Shown here piece after piece: positions 9,301 through 17,633 of a stretch of DNA of 64,000 nt. A program made the translations under genes and the position numbers. The stretch lies in assembly GCA_016719615.1 (NCBI GenBank), contig JADJYQ010000005.1, forward strand, positions 650,001 to 714,000, given 5' to 3'. The first letter of the stretch is position 1, and each line of letters begins with the position of its first letter. The stretch is from Saprospiraceae bacterium. Its GTDB lineage: Bacteria; Bacteroidota; Bacteroidia; Chitinophagales; Saprospiraceae. Under the pieces are notes generated by a model. It was not told the DNA's origin and made no database searches. It saw only the letters and a program-made list of their open reading frames with translations.

Positions 9301-9896
9301 CAGGGCAAAGTGAAATTCATGATATGGATATTGGGATCAGTCCGGGAGTTCGTGCATCTGTTACTGGTTTTCCTCCCGGTATTGTTGTAAACGGAGCCAT
9401 TTTTGCCTCAGATGATGTGAGTCCACCGGGCGTCGCAGCAATGTTGATTCAAGCAAAAAATGATTTAACGGCTGCTTACAATTTTGCAAAAGGTGCTTCT
9501 GTGCCTGCGCCAGTTTTGATATCAGGAGATCAGGGAGGTCTCACACTAACACCAGGTATTTACAAATCAACTTCGAGCTTATTGATTGCTTCAGGAGATT
9601 TAACTTTAGATGCGCAAGGTGATCCGAATGCAGTTTGGATTTTTCAAATTGGATCTTCCTTTACAAGTATTGGCGGAGCCGGAGGCAGCATCATTTTAAG
9701 TGGAGGTGCCCAACCAGATAATATTTTCTGGCAGGTTGGAAGCTCTGCTACTATTGGAGATTTTACATCATTCCAGGGCAATATTCTGGCATTAACTTCT
9801 GTCACGATGAATTCAGGAGCAACAGCCGAAGGAAGAATGCTATGCATTAACGGTGCTGTAGTTTTGACGAGCACTAACATTATTAACAGACCTTAA
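6327..9896 (+). CDS. Lipoprotein with nine Ig-like repeats and a C-terminal ice-binding (DUF3494) domain
   Basis: A 1189-residue surface lipoprotein. The signal peptide ends in the lipobox ILSAGC, giving a lipidated Cys at about residue 21. From about residue 33 to 968 there are nine tandem Big_5/SbsA-type Ig-like domains of roughly 105 residues. Each starts like VISTDPxNNATGVxLNK and ends like YVWSFTT; domains 6 and 7 are nearly identical, showing recent duplication. The last 220 residues (from about 969: LNSVARFGIIAGVGITN ... GDLTLDAQGDPNAVWIF ... GAVVLTSTN) form a DUF3494 beta-solenoid, the fold of bacterial ice-binding proteins. The likely architecture is a lipid-anchored stalk presenting the binding domain. 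Ice, or another ordered surface, is an inferred ligand. The OmpA-family gene starts 12 bases later. Confidence 0.88.
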   Translation: MKFKTLLSNFTLIMLILSAGCKKDDFVEVAGLCPLVISTNPTNGATSVPLDQIITITFNEEMNPATINLNSILISGPSLLTGTLEFDGLIATFTPTFPLIENTIYTGRVTQAVKDVNGNALQTDYVWTFSTGLIIGPLVVTTSPANNENNVALNKVISATFNMAMDSSTIDQTSFIIKEDFNAIEGVISYSGNTAFFTPTNLLESNKTYTGILTTRIKNLAGVSLVSDYIWTFTTSVFQPPTVISTDPFDHETNVILSKHISATFSEPMVANTITASSFTLKNGISPVSGAVSYTGNTATFIPSTPLLANTTYTARIASTVRNFAGTAMENDYVWTFSTGTIVIPTIISTDPVNNEIGVLLNKVISANFSVPMNPLTISTSSFILKSGTTVIQGTVNYFGTRASFIPTNPLNPNTVYTATITTAVKNLAGTSIAADYVWSFTTVNNIPPTVIATDPTNNATGVLLGKIITATFSVPMDPSTINANNFYIKQGSNLIPGILLYSGVTATFIPSVNLKSNTVYTGTITNSVKNAAGFNMTNNYVWSFTTVTIPPPTVISTSPINNATGVAINKVVTATFSTTMDPTTINTSSFLLKEGVNSILGNVSYSGVTASFTPFALLKANTLYTATITTIAKNVAGVSLVSNYVWSFTTIANPPPTVISTDPINNATGVALSKVLSASFSTAMDPTTINSSSFLLKEGTNSVLGLVTYSGVTASFTPLALLKANTLYTATITTIAKNLAGVSLVSNYVWTFTTIANIPPTVISTDPLNNATGVVLNKQVAATFSVQMDPATINSSTFTLSYAGIPVSGVVSYSGIIARFTPNNPLIANTLYTATITTGAKNLAGISLVSNYVWSFTTVVLIPPTVISTDPVNNATAVELNKTITANFSTAMDPLTINGTSFLLTAGNNAVAGVVTYTGITASFNPTGDLLPNTVYTARITTAAKNLAGTPLANDYIWTFTTKPPAGAPYVNLNSVARFGIIAGVGITNNAGQSEIHDMDIGISPGVRASVTGFPPGIVVNGAIFASDDVSPPGVAAMLIQAKNDLTAAYNFAKGASVPAPVLISGDQGGLTLTPGIYKSTSSLLIASGDLTLDAQGDPNAVWIFQIGSSFTSIGGAGGSIILSGGAQPDNIFWQVGSSATIGDFTSFQGNILALTSVTMNSGATAEGRMLCINGAVVLTSTNIINRP

Positions 9897-9908
9897 AAAT
9901 TTATTACA

Positions 9909-11933
9909 ATGAAAACAACAATCATATTTTTTAAAGGAACGCGAAATCCGCGTTCCTTAAATAAGTCGGTGGGTACGTACATATTGATGATCTTATTAAC
10001 CACTTTCAGTTTATTTATACCGCTGCATTCTCAGGAATTGAAATATACCAGGCCTTCTTGGTTGTTTGGTGTGGCTGCAGGAGCAAACCTTAATTTCTAC
10101 CGGGGCTCAACACAGCAATTAAATGCGGACTTTAGAGCACCCGTTGCCTTTCACGATGGAACCAGTGTTGCTTTGTATCTTGCTCCACTTGTTGAATATT
10201 ACCGTCCCGGAACTCTTTTGGGAATCGGTTTGCAAGTTGGCTATGATAGCCGCAAAGGATCTTATGACCAGGTGATCACAATTTGTAATTGTCCTGCAGA
10301 TCTGCAAACAAATTTGAGCTATGTCACCGTAGAACCCAGTTTGAGATTGTCACCCTTCGGTTCGAATTTTTATTTATTTGGTGGACCCCGTTTTGCTTTT
10401 AACATAGATAAATCTTTTACCTATGAGTTAGGAATAAATCCTGATTTTCCTGAACAAGAACCTACACCTGATGTGAATGGAGATTTTAGCAATGTGAATA
10501 ATTCGCTCGTATCAATGCAAATTGGTGCAGCTTATGATATTTATTTATCATCGCAGGCCCATCATACACAATTTGTATTATCGCCTTTTATTTCTTTTCA
10601 ACCTTATTTCGGACAATCACCCAGATCGATTGAGACCTGGAATATTTCAACATTAAGAGTTGGAGCAGCCATCAAATTGGGAATGGGAAAATTAATTCCG
10701 ACGCCGGCAGAAGTAATGATTCTTGATTCAGATGTTAGTTTCTCCGTAGTTGCGCCAAAAAACATTCCTGTCGCAAGAAAAGTAAGAGAAATATTTCCAA
10801 TCAGAAATTATGTATTTTTCGATCTGGGATCTCATGAAATTCCAAACAGATATGTTTTATTAAACAAGGAACAAGCCAAGACATTTCAAATTGAACAACT
10901 CGATTTGGAAATTCCAAAAAATTTAAAAGGAAGGTCACAGCGTCAAATGGTTGTGTACTATAATGTCTTGAATATTCTTGGAGACAGAATGCTTAAAAAT
11001 CCAGCTTCTACGATTCAGCTTGTTGGATCATCTGAAAAAGGCCCAGAAGATGGTCAATTGATGGCTAATGAAATTAAAAATTATCTTGTTGATATTTTTG
11101 GCATCAACTCGCTTCGAATCAATATTTCAGGTTTGGATAAACCACAAATACCATCAGAACAACCCGGTGCAACTCTTGAATTGAAACTGTTGAAAGAAGG
11201 CGACCGTAGAGTTTCCATTGAAAGTACCTCATCTGAATTGCTCATGGAATTCCAAAATGGCCCGGGCTCTTTATTGAAACCTGTAGAAATTAAAGCGGTG
11301 CAGGAAGCACCCCTTGATAGTTACGTTTCCTTTAATGCAAAAGGTGCACAAACTTCTTTTTCATCCTGGTCCTTAGAAATCAGAGATGATAAATCTGCAA
11401 TGAAAACTTTTGGACCTTATTATCACGATCGCATAAGCATTCCCGGCAAGGCCATTCTTGGAAACAGGCCAGAAGGTGATTACAAGGTTACGATGATTGG
11501 CGTTACCAAAGATGGTAAAATTGTGAGAAGAGATGCCAATGTACACATGGTCCTTTGGACTCCGCCTCAAGATGCGGAAGGTATGCGCTACAGTTTCATT
11601 TATGAATTCAACGATTACAGAACTATAAAAATTTATGAAAAATATATAGCTGAAGTTGTGGTTCCAAACATTCCTAAGAACTCAACCTTATTGGTTCATG
11701 GTTATACAGACATCATCGGCGACGACAGTCATAATCTTGGCTTATCTCTCGACCGTGCCAATGATGTTTTAAGAATACTTGAAAAGGGATTGATACTTGC
11801 CAATCGCAAGGATGTCACATTTGAAGTATATGGATTTGGTGAAAACCAGGATTTATCTCCTTTTGATAATGAATATCCTGAAGAAAGATTTTATAACCGC
11901 ACAGTTATCATAGATATTATTCCAAAATTGTAA
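9909..11933 (+). CDS. OmpA-family outer-membrane protein
   Basis: A 674-residue protein. A long basic N-terminus precedes a hydrophobic signal core (YILMILLTTFSLFIPL), then a beta-barrel-like region (residues about 50-260, with GVAAGANLNFYRG, YVTVEPSLRLSPFG, LRVGAAIKLGMGK). A long middle part of repeated beta domains follows, and a C-terminal OmpA-like peptidoglycan-binding domain with VHGYTDIIGDD near residue 597 and LSLDRANDV. It probably spans the outer membrane and binds peptidoglycan. It starts 12 bases after the ice-binding-domain gene and ends at a strong terminator, so the two form an operon and may be partners in surface display. A hairpin lies in codons 9-17; a start at the internal ATG 9987 is possible but would leave a poor signal peptide. 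Confidence 0.82.
   Translation: MKTTIIFFKGTRNPRSLNKSVGTYILMILLTTFSLFIPLHSQELKYTRPSWLFGVAAGANLNFYRGSTQQLNADFRAPVAFHDGTSVALYLAPLVEYYRPGTLLGIGLQVGYDSRKGSYDQVITICNCPADLQTNLSYVTVEPSLRLSPFGSNFYLFGGPRFAFNIDKSFTYELGINPDFPEQEPTPDVNGDFSNVNNSLVSMQIGAAYDIYLSSQAHHTQFVLSPFISFQPYFGQSPRSIETWNISTLRVGAAIKLGMGKLIPTPAEVMILDSDVSFSVVAPKNIPVARKVREIFPIRNYVFFDLGSHEIPNRYVLLNKEQAKTFQIEQLDLEIPKNLKGRSQRQMVVYYNVLNILGDRMLKNPASTIQLVGSSEKGPEDGQLMANEIKNYLVDIFGINSLRINISGLDKPQIPSEQPGATLELKLLKEGDRRVSIESTSSELLMEFQNGPGSLLKPVEIKAVQEAPLDSYVSFNAKGAQTSFSSWSLEIRDDKSAMKTFGPYYHDRISIPGKAILGNRPEGDYKVTMIGVTKDGKIVRRDANVHMVLWTPPQDAEGMRYSFIYEFNDYRTIKIYEKYIAEVVVPNIPKNSTLLVHGYTDIIGDDSHNLGLSLDRANDVLRILEKGLILANRKDVTFEVYGFGENQDLSPFDNEYPEERFYNRTVIIDIIPKL
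9934..9958 (+). promoter_or_regulatory. Strong hairpin inside the start of the OmpA-family gene
   Basis: AAGGAACGCG at 9934-9943 and CGCGTTCCTT at 9949-9958 are perfectly complementary around a 5-nt loop. The stem begins 25 bases after the ATG, so it would block early elongation or couple translation to the upstream gene. No T-tract follows, so it is not a standard terminator. A regulatory role is inferred. Confidence 0.45.
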
Positions 11934-11973
11934 TGGATGTTTGGGATAATGATTTCAAGATAAATTTTAATAC

Positions 11974-12006
11974 AGCTTACCTGATGATATCAGGTAAGCT
12001 TTTTTC
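11974..12006 (+). terminator. Rho-independent terminator of the ice-binding/OmpA operon
   Basis: AGCTTACCTGA at 11974-11984 pairs perfectly with TCAGGTAAGCT at 11990-12000 around a 5-nt loop and is followed by a run of six T. It is 41 bases after the OmpA-family stop codon. Confidence 0.9.
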
Positions 12007-12263
12007 AGGGAAGCACTCAATATTTTTATATTATAATTTCATTTGAATTAGTTGTAAATGATGGAATGAGATTTATTAAACAAGTAATGCATATAAATAA
12101 TAAATTGTCTTATGTAACTTTATCTATTATTAATAACCTACCTTGAGTTCTGTTTTTGAACACGCTTCATTTTGGATGAATTTAATTACCATTTGAACTT
12201 TTAAAAACTTCATAATTGAGCCTTTGAAATATTACCAAGCAATTGTTTTGAAAAATATTTATT

Positions 12264-12605
12264 ATGATGAATACATTAGAACTCGAAAAGGGGATTGCCC
12301 ATATCACAGTTGAAATTATTGAATATGTCCCGAATTCTGTAGTTATTAAAACCATACTTAAAAAATCTACTGGCAATATCAGCGTGATGTCATTTGATAG
12401 TGGGGAAGGCTTGACGGAGAAAACTTCACCCTTCGACACCTTTGTTCAAATAATCGAAGGCAAAGCGGAAATCGTAATTGATAAAAAATCTATTGTATTG
12501 GAAACAGGTCAGTCAATCGTCATTCCAGCACATATGCCTAATTTTGTAAAAGCCAATGGAAGATTTAAAATGATCCAGACAGTAATAAAAAGTGGCTATG
12601 AATAA
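12264..12605 (+). CDS. Cupin-domain protein
   Basis: A 113-residue single-domain protein (the second ATG at 12267 is an equally good start). The cupin fold is recognisable from FDTFVQIIEGKAEIVIDKKS, then VLETGQSIVIPAHMPNFVKA (in pieces: QIIEGKAEIVID, GQSIVIPAHMPN), where glycine and the PAHMPN turn match cupin motif 2. The classical first-motif histidines are replaced (SPFDTFVQ), so metal binding may be incomplete and a sensing or binding role is as likely as catalysis. It is convergent with the AraC-type gene, 35 bases apart. Confidence 0.8.
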   Translation: MMNTLELEKGIAHITVEIIEYVPNSVVIKTILKKSTGNISVMSFDSGEGLTEKTSPFDTFVQIIEGKAEIVIDKKSIVLETGQSIVIPAHMPNFVKANGRFKMIQTVIKSGYE

Positions 12606-12640
12606 ACACTAAAGCGCAATATACTTTTATGGGAAAACTG

Positions 12641-13201
12641 TTATAGATTTTCGAGATTTCCTTTGCGTTTTTGTTTAAGTTGCTTAAAATAGGAAGGCGA
12701 AAGTCCTGTTATTTTTTTAAATTGGTTGGAAAGATGGGCTACAGAACTATAGTTCAATTTATAGGAGATTTCAGTCAAATTAAGTTCATCATAAAGTAAT
12801 AGTTCCTTTACTTTTTCAATCTTATTTAAAATGATGTAATGTTGAATAGTTATGCCCTTTACTTCAGAAAAGATATTGGATAAATAATTGTAATCGTAAT
12901 CTAGTTTACTGCTGATGTATTCTGAATAATTAACCTTGGGTGATTCATCTGAATAATGAATCATTTCCGTAATGACATTTTTGATCTTTTCTATCAAAAT
13001 GCTTTTTTTATTGTCCATTAATTCAAGTCCGGATCGCAATAAATTGATCCTCAATTTTTCCTTTTGTTCGTCAGTAATGTCTTCCAGGATTTCTACGGTG
13101 CCCAGATCGACATTGACATAATTTAGTCCTAGCTTCAAGAGCTCTTCCTTTACCAGGAGTTTGCATCGCAGGCTGACCATATATTTGATGTATAGTATCA
13201 T
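12641..13201 (-). CDS. AraC-family transcriptional regulator, short form
   Basis: A 186-residue protein with a C-terminal AraC double helix-turn-helix (residues about 85-180): YNYLSNIFSEVKGITIQHY, KIEKVKELLLYDELNLTEI, then SYKLNYSSVAHLSNQFKKITG (quoted in part), LSPSYFKQL. The first 60 residues alternate strand and helix (VSLRCKLLVKEELLKLGL, VDLGTVEILEDI), resembling a small ferredoxin-like domain without a metal-binding CxxC. This type of short regulator is common in Bacteroidota, and its inducer is not known. It is convergent with the cupin gene and has 850 bp of non-coding DNA upstream. Confidence 0.82.
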   Translation of the reverse strand: MILYIKYMVSLRCKLLVKEELLKLGLNYVNVDLGTVEILEDITDEQKEKLRINLLRSGLELMDNKKSILIEKIKNVITEMIHYSDESPKVNYSEYISSKLDYDYNYLSNIFSEVKGITIQHYIILNKIEKVKELLLYDELNLTEISYKLNYSSVAHLSNQFKKITGLSPSYFKQLKQKRKGNLENL

Positions 13202-14053
13202 AATAATTTTAGTATCAATTGAGGCAATAGATACTTGTAAAAAACAAAATCGGTCTAAACGATTCGATTATGGGAATTTCTTCGAAATCTGAAAAAGTAA
13301 GAAGTATTCAATTATTGAAATGAAAATCTCATCTGCACATTCTATCAGGTGCTTTTTAAAATGAGAGAATATGCAAATTGATTTATGCCTTATCTTCTTA
13401 CTTCGATGTAATTTACTTCAAATTTGTCGGAATGTCAAATTTATTTCAATTAATTCGTTGAAAATCAGTAATTAATGATTTATTGAGGCATTTTAATCAT
13501 TCCAGGCGCATTTATATTGAAAATCAAGCAGATTTTCAATATATTGAAACCTTAATTCCGCCCTTTCCGGCTCTTTAATTATCGGCTTTATTTGTTCGAT
13601 ATTTGTTCAAATATTTGGTGGACAGAGGATATAGTTGACGTGAGAATCATTCTTAGCAATGTGATTCGTAGAGTGTGAGTTGATATAAAGTCTAAATGCA
13701 GATCTAAAAAGCCCATTTTGATGGTAATATGAATTTATCAAAACCTGACGAAGCGCAGAGAAGTAAGCATTTGAAAGCGATAGCTGAATGCACCCGACTG
13801 CAGATTGTGCTTAAAAGATGTGCAGAAGAACAATAGCAGGCGCAACGAGGAATTGGGGATTTGAGTTTATATGTAACATAGGCTAGTATTTAGGATTTGT
13901 CTTCCATTTCATTTTTGAAAGCGTCCTGGTATATAAATTTTTCGTTAAAGTGAAATTCAACTCACTGATACCAATGCATTGCAATCGGTTGTTAAACCGG
14001 ATAAAATGGGAGATGTTAATAAAAGTAAGCTACAAATGCTATCGTTGAATGAT
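13202..14053. other. 852-bp region without a recognised gene
   Basis: The largest gene-poor stretch in the first third of the window. It contains the promoter side of the AraC gene, a perfect 12-bp stem-loop (13514-13525 with 13531-13542, loop AAGCA), and one short ORF at 13729-13836 encoding 35 residues (MNLSKPDEAQRS...), which is not recognised. Nothing suggests a known RNA family. The region may hold a small RNA or a decayed gene. Confidence 0.5.
13514..13542. promoter_or_regulatory. Perfect 12-bp stem-loop
   Basis: ATATTGAAAATC and GATTTTCAATAT are exact inverted copies around a 5-nt loop. There is no T-tract on either side, so it is more like an operator or RNA structure than a terminator. 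Confidence 0.35.
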
Positions 14054-15427
14054 TTACACAAGTGCTGCATCTTGTAAAACTGATTTTGGATAAATAGTAC
14101 TAATAATGTTCAACTCCTTTCCTACGCGTTCTAGATGCTTAAGGCTGTAATCCATTTGACTCTTCGTTAAATTGGCTGTGATTGAAATTCTTACACGGGT
14201 CTGTTTTTTGGGTACGGCAGGATAGGGAACTGCATTGACTAAAATGCCTGATTGATTTAATTGATAGGCCATTGTTTTAACTTTGATATCGTCACCAATG
14301 ATCAAAGGAATGATCGCAGTTTGTGTTTCTCCAATCACAAAACCCAGGTCTGTAATTTTGCGCCTGAAATAATTGATATTCTCATGGAGTTTTTGCATGA
14401 TTTCCGGTTCTTCTTCCATGATATTTATGGCTTCCAAAACACCTGCTGCAACAGGAATAGCAGGCGAGGTTGAAAACATATAAGATCTGCATGCAATTTG
14501 GAGATATGAAATCAATTCCTTACTTCCCCCAACAAAGCCACCCACAGCGCCAACAGCTTTGCTAAACGTTCCGGTGAGAATGTCAACTTTAAACTGATGG
14601 TCAAAATAACTCATGGTTCCGCGGCCGCAATCGCCTACGACCCCAGTGCCATGAGCATCATCCATCAATACCCAGGCACCATATGAATGGGCAAGATCAA
14701 TGATTTCATCAAGTTTGGCAATGTCTCCTTCCATTGAATAGACTCCATCGATAATGACCATTTTGTTATTGTAATTTTTAGCTTTTTGCAAGCAGTGTTC
14801 AAGAGACTTTAGATCATTGTGTTTAAAGATCATCCTGTTGGTAGAAACACAACCATCCATCAGACTAGCATGTGCATACATATCGCATATGGCAACGTCG
14901 CGCTCACCTAGCAACGCTCTTAAAACGCCAATGTTGGTAGCATATCCGGACGAAAAACACATGACATGATCAACGCCTTTAAATGCTGCAAGTTTTTTCT
15001 CAAGCTGCGAGTGAATTGCGTGTGTTCCTGAAAGCATTGAAACACTACCTGAACCTAAACCAAAATCTTTTACAGCTTTCACCACAGCTTCCTTCACCCT
15101 GTGATGTTGCGACATATTTAAATAATCATTGGATGCAAGGTGTATCATTTCTTTTCCATCCTGAGTTCGCACGAGCGCATCGCATCCAGTTGTCATGACC
15201 CTTTTGTATGTAAAAAGTTGATTCGATTTTAAATCATCCAGGTAACTGTTTAATATTTCAAATCTCGAATGCAGGGGTTGTTGATTTAATCTTTTGTCAT
15301 ATAAGCATTCGAGAAGAGAATACTTTGAACTATCAATAGTGCCAAAATTACTCGTAGAGAATTCAAGTAGATTATTTTCGGCGCTTTCAAAGCTGAGCTG
15401 GGTTGAATTTTTTTCGATGATTTTCAT
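14054..15427 (-). CDS. Alpha-oxoamine synthase (serine palmitoyltransferase / AONS / KBL-like aminotransferase)
   Basis: A 457-residue PLP enzyme of the class II fold. About 75 residues precede the usual family start. Visible motifs are NDYLNMSQH near 100, GSGSVSMLSGTHAIH near 125-139, DDAHGTGVVG at 256-265 (the PLP-contacting Asp and His), and GTFSKAVGAVGG with the Schiff-base Lys at 290. The family condenses an amino acid with an acyl-CoA and releases CO2. Sphingolipid-producing Bacteroidota carry serine palmitoyltransferases of this type, but biotin (AONS) and threonine-pathway (KBL) enzymes look alike, so the substrates are not fixed. No bio or tdh gene is adjacent. It is divergent from the histidine kinase gene. 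Confidence 0.85.
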   Translation of the reverse strand: MKIIEKNSTQLSFESAENNLLEFSTSNFGTIDSSKYSLLECLYDKRLNQQPLHSRFEILNSYLDDLKSNQLFTYKRVMTTGCDALVRTQDGKEMIHLASNDYLNMSQHHRVKEAVVKAVKDFGLGSGSVSMLSGTHAIHSQLEKKLAAFKGVDHVMCFSSGYATNIGVLRALLGERDVAICDMYAHASLMDGCVSTNRMIFKHNDLKSLEHCLQKAKNYNNKMVIIDGVYSMEGDIAKLDEIIDLAHSYGAWVLMDDAHGTGVVGDCGRGTMSYFDHQFKVDILTGTFSKAVGAVGGFVGGSKELISYLQIACRSYMFSTSPAIPVAAGVLEAINIMEEEPEIMQKLHENINYFRRKITDLGFVIGETQTAIIPLIIGDDIKVKTMAYQLNQSGILVNAVPYPAVPKKQTRVRISITANLTKSQMDYSLKHLERVGKELNIISTIYPKSVLQDAALV

Positions 15428-15495
15428 GCGTTGCTTTTAATTTATTTTTTAGAATGAAATAAGAAATGTGGAAAAAAATGATTTTAAATCCGGCA

Positions 15496-15503
15496 CAAAA
15501 GTA
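15496..15503 (-). promoter_or_regulatory. -7 promoter element of the alpha-oxoamine synthase gene
   Basis: On the minus strand this reads TACTTTTG, an exact match to the Bacteroidota TAnnTTTG -7 element, 68 bases before the ATG. No clear -33 TTTG is seen at the usual distance. Confidence 0.5.
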
Positions 15504-15528
15504 AAGCCCGGCTTTAGGGCATAAATCA

Positions 15529-15590
15529 CCCAAAAAGGGGATCTTCTGCAATATTATAAAAATCCCCTGAAAGTGGGATTTTTATGAAAA
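15529..15590. promoter_or_regulatory. CCC/GGG operator-like repeats before the TPR kinase gene
   Basis: Two imperfect palindromes lie together: ATCACCC-AAAAA-GGGGAT and AAAATCCCCTGAAAGTGGGATTTT. Their CCCC-A/T-GGGG make-up resembles boxes near the second kinase/regulator pair (51759-51812). Autoregulation by the NarL-type regulator downstream is a reasonable guess; the sequence alone does not prove it. Confidence 0.35.
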
Positions 15591-15627
15591 GTTATTAGGA
15601 TTGGCAATAAATAAAAATCTTTACAGC

Positions 15628-17622
15628 ATGAAAGGCCTTTACAAACGCCAATATTATTCGTATTCCTTTATTTACTGTTTACTCTTTTGTACGGCACAAG
15701 TGCATACGCAAGAATGGGCCGATAGTGCCTTTCAATCCAGAAAAACTAAGGCCATCGAGAATCTTTTGAAGTTTCCTAAACAGGATACCCATAGGATCAT
15801 AGCCCTGGTGAATGTTTATGAAACAAGTACCTTTCTCAAGCAGAGAATAGAGGTCAAAGCTTATGTTGATGAGGCAGTTTCTCTGAGTCGGAAATTAAAT
15901 TTTCCTGTAGGTATTTGCAAATCTTATTATTGGTATGCGAATTATTACCTGGCTAAAAAAGAATACGATACAACACATCTCTATCTCGATAGTTTGATCG
16001 AATGGGCAGTCCTTTTTTCGAGTCCCCGAATGAATGCGCTTGGTCACCGATTGCGTGGCCAACTGTATTTGCGACTGGAAGACTACTTGCGGGCACAGGA
16101 AGCTTATCAGCAATCCTTAATCTACTTTGCAGTTCATGTGGAAGATCTTACATTATATATTTACAGAGATCTTGTTAATATTTTTAGGTATGTCGAGAAC
16201 ATAGACAAAGCATTGTATTATGCGCAGTTAGCTTTGCAGACTGCAGAGAAATTAAATTCTAAATTAAATTTCATGACAGCGTGTTTAAGCTATTCAAATG
16301 TACTTATGTCTGCGCAAAATTTTGTCAAAGCTGATGAAATGTTGTCGAAAATGCAAGGATACATGCCGGATAGCACAGAACTCAATCTGACTTATTCCTA
16401 TTATTTAAAAAAGGGTATCATAGCTCAACAAAAAGGGGATCATAGATCTGCGAAAAAATTGTTAGTTCAGGCATTAAAATATGCGGAACAAAGCAAACAT
16501 GGAAACTCTGTAAGTGAAGTCCTTTCGGCTTTATTTCAATTATCACTTCAAGATGGAAATGGCCCGGAGGCAAAAGCATATGCTGAGCGAAATTTGAAAC
16601 AAGCGCTGATGAGTCAGAATAAACTGAATCAATATGCTGCGTGGAAAAATTTGTCTGCTTTTTATCGAATAGAAAACGATTATAAATCAGCTTTTTTAGC
16701 CTTGGAAACAGCCTTGGTTTTGAAAGATAGTTTGATGACAGAGTCTGCTGTCAAACATATGAATTTATTGGAATCAAGCTACCAACATGAGCAAAAAGCG
16801 CGAACGATTGATCAGTTAAAAAAGCATAATGATGTACAAAAAATAAAGATCCAGGAGCAATATCGATTAAACACTTTGCTTGTTGTGACTTTAATTTGTT
16901 TGCTGCTCATCGTTATTTTGGCATATAAATATTTTACGAACCAAAGGAAACTGCAACTTCAATATATTTCAGAGCTCGAAAGGAATAAACACATTCAAAC
17001 TATTGATGCGATTTTGCAAGGTCAGGAAAATGAAAGGAGAAGAATGGCGCAAGAGTTGCACGATAGCCTGGGCGGTATGTTGTCCGGAATTAAATTGTCA
17101 ATGATGAATATGAAAGACCATCTCATGATCAGCCCCGAAAATCATTATAAATTTGAAAATGCCATGCATCTGATGGATAAATCTATACAGGAACTGCGTC
17201 ATGTGGCACATAATTTAATGCCGGCAGCGCTTGTGAAATTAGGTTTGCGCGAAGCGCTTGCTGATTATACACAAACGGTTGAAACTTCCGGTACGATTCC
17301 AGTTAAATTGCAATGTCTGGGTGTTGATCGGGCCTTGAATGCCACTGCAGAAATTTACATTTATCGAATCGTCCAGGAATTGGTTACCAATGCAATGAAA
17401 CACGCCCAGGCGCATCGCGTTTTGGTACAACTTGTTTTTTCAGAAACGGATGTTGAAATTACAGTTGAAGATGATGGCATAGGATTTGAACGCACAATGG
17501 AACCCATATCCAGTATGGGCTTGATGAACATTCAATATCGCGTTGAGTATCTAAAGGGCAAATTGAATATTCAATCAACTAAGGAAAAAGGTACTTCAAT
17601 ATATATATCATTACCCGTATAA
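15628..17622 (+). CDS. TPR-containing sensor histidine kinase (NarL/DesK type)
   Basis: From the ATG at 15628 (a TTG at 15601 is less likely) this is a 664-residue kinase. A signal-like N-terminus (FIYCLLFCTAQVHTQ) is followed by TPR-like helical repeats to about residue 390, a single membrane helix near 416-436, a HisKA_3 dimerisation domain with the phospho-acceptor His478 in QELHDSLGG, and a C-terminal HATPase_c with the N box ELVTNAMKHAQAH and G boxes VEDDGIGF and GLMNIQYR. The periplasmic TPR region is the presumed sensor. The partner regulator begins 11 bases downstream but is frameshifted in this assembly. Confidence 0.9.
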   Translation: MKGLYKRQYYSYSFIYCLLFCTAQVHTQEWADSAFQSRKTKAIENLLKFPKQDTHRIIALVNVYETSTFLKQRIEVKAYVDEAVSLSRKLNFPVGICKSYYWYANYYLAKKEYDTTHLYLDSLIEWAVLFSSPRMNALGHRLRGQLYLRLEDYLRAQEAYQQSLIYFAVHVEDLTLYIYRDLVNIFRYVENIDKALYYAQLALQTAEKLNSKLNFMTACLSYSNVLMSAQNFVKADEMLSKMQGYMPDSTELNLTYSYYLKKGIIAQQKGDHRSAKKLLVQALKYAEQSKHGNSVSEVLSALFQLSLQDGNGPEAKAYAERNLKQALMSQNKLNQYAAWKNLSAFYRIENDYKSAFLALETALVLKDSLMTESAVKHMNLLESSYQHEQKARTIDQLKKHNDVQKIKIQEQYRLNTLLVVTLICLLLIVILAYKYFTNQRKLQLQYISELERNKHIQTIDAILQGQENERRRMAQELHDSLGGMLSGIKLSMMNMKDHLMISPENHYKFENAMHLMDKSIQELRHVAHNLMPAALVKLGLREALADYTQTVETSGTIPVKLQCLGVDRALNATAEIYIYRIVQELVTNAMKHAQAHRVLVQLVFSETDVEITVEDDGIGFERTMEPISSMGLMNIQYRVEYLKGKLNIQSTKEKGTSIYISLPV

Positions 17623-17633
17623 AACGCCTGAAT

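Noticed and set aside
14054..15427. Assignment of the alpha-oxoamine synthase as BioF
   Set aside because: No other biotin gene is adjacent and the long N-terminal part is unlike compact BioF. The specific substrate was left open.
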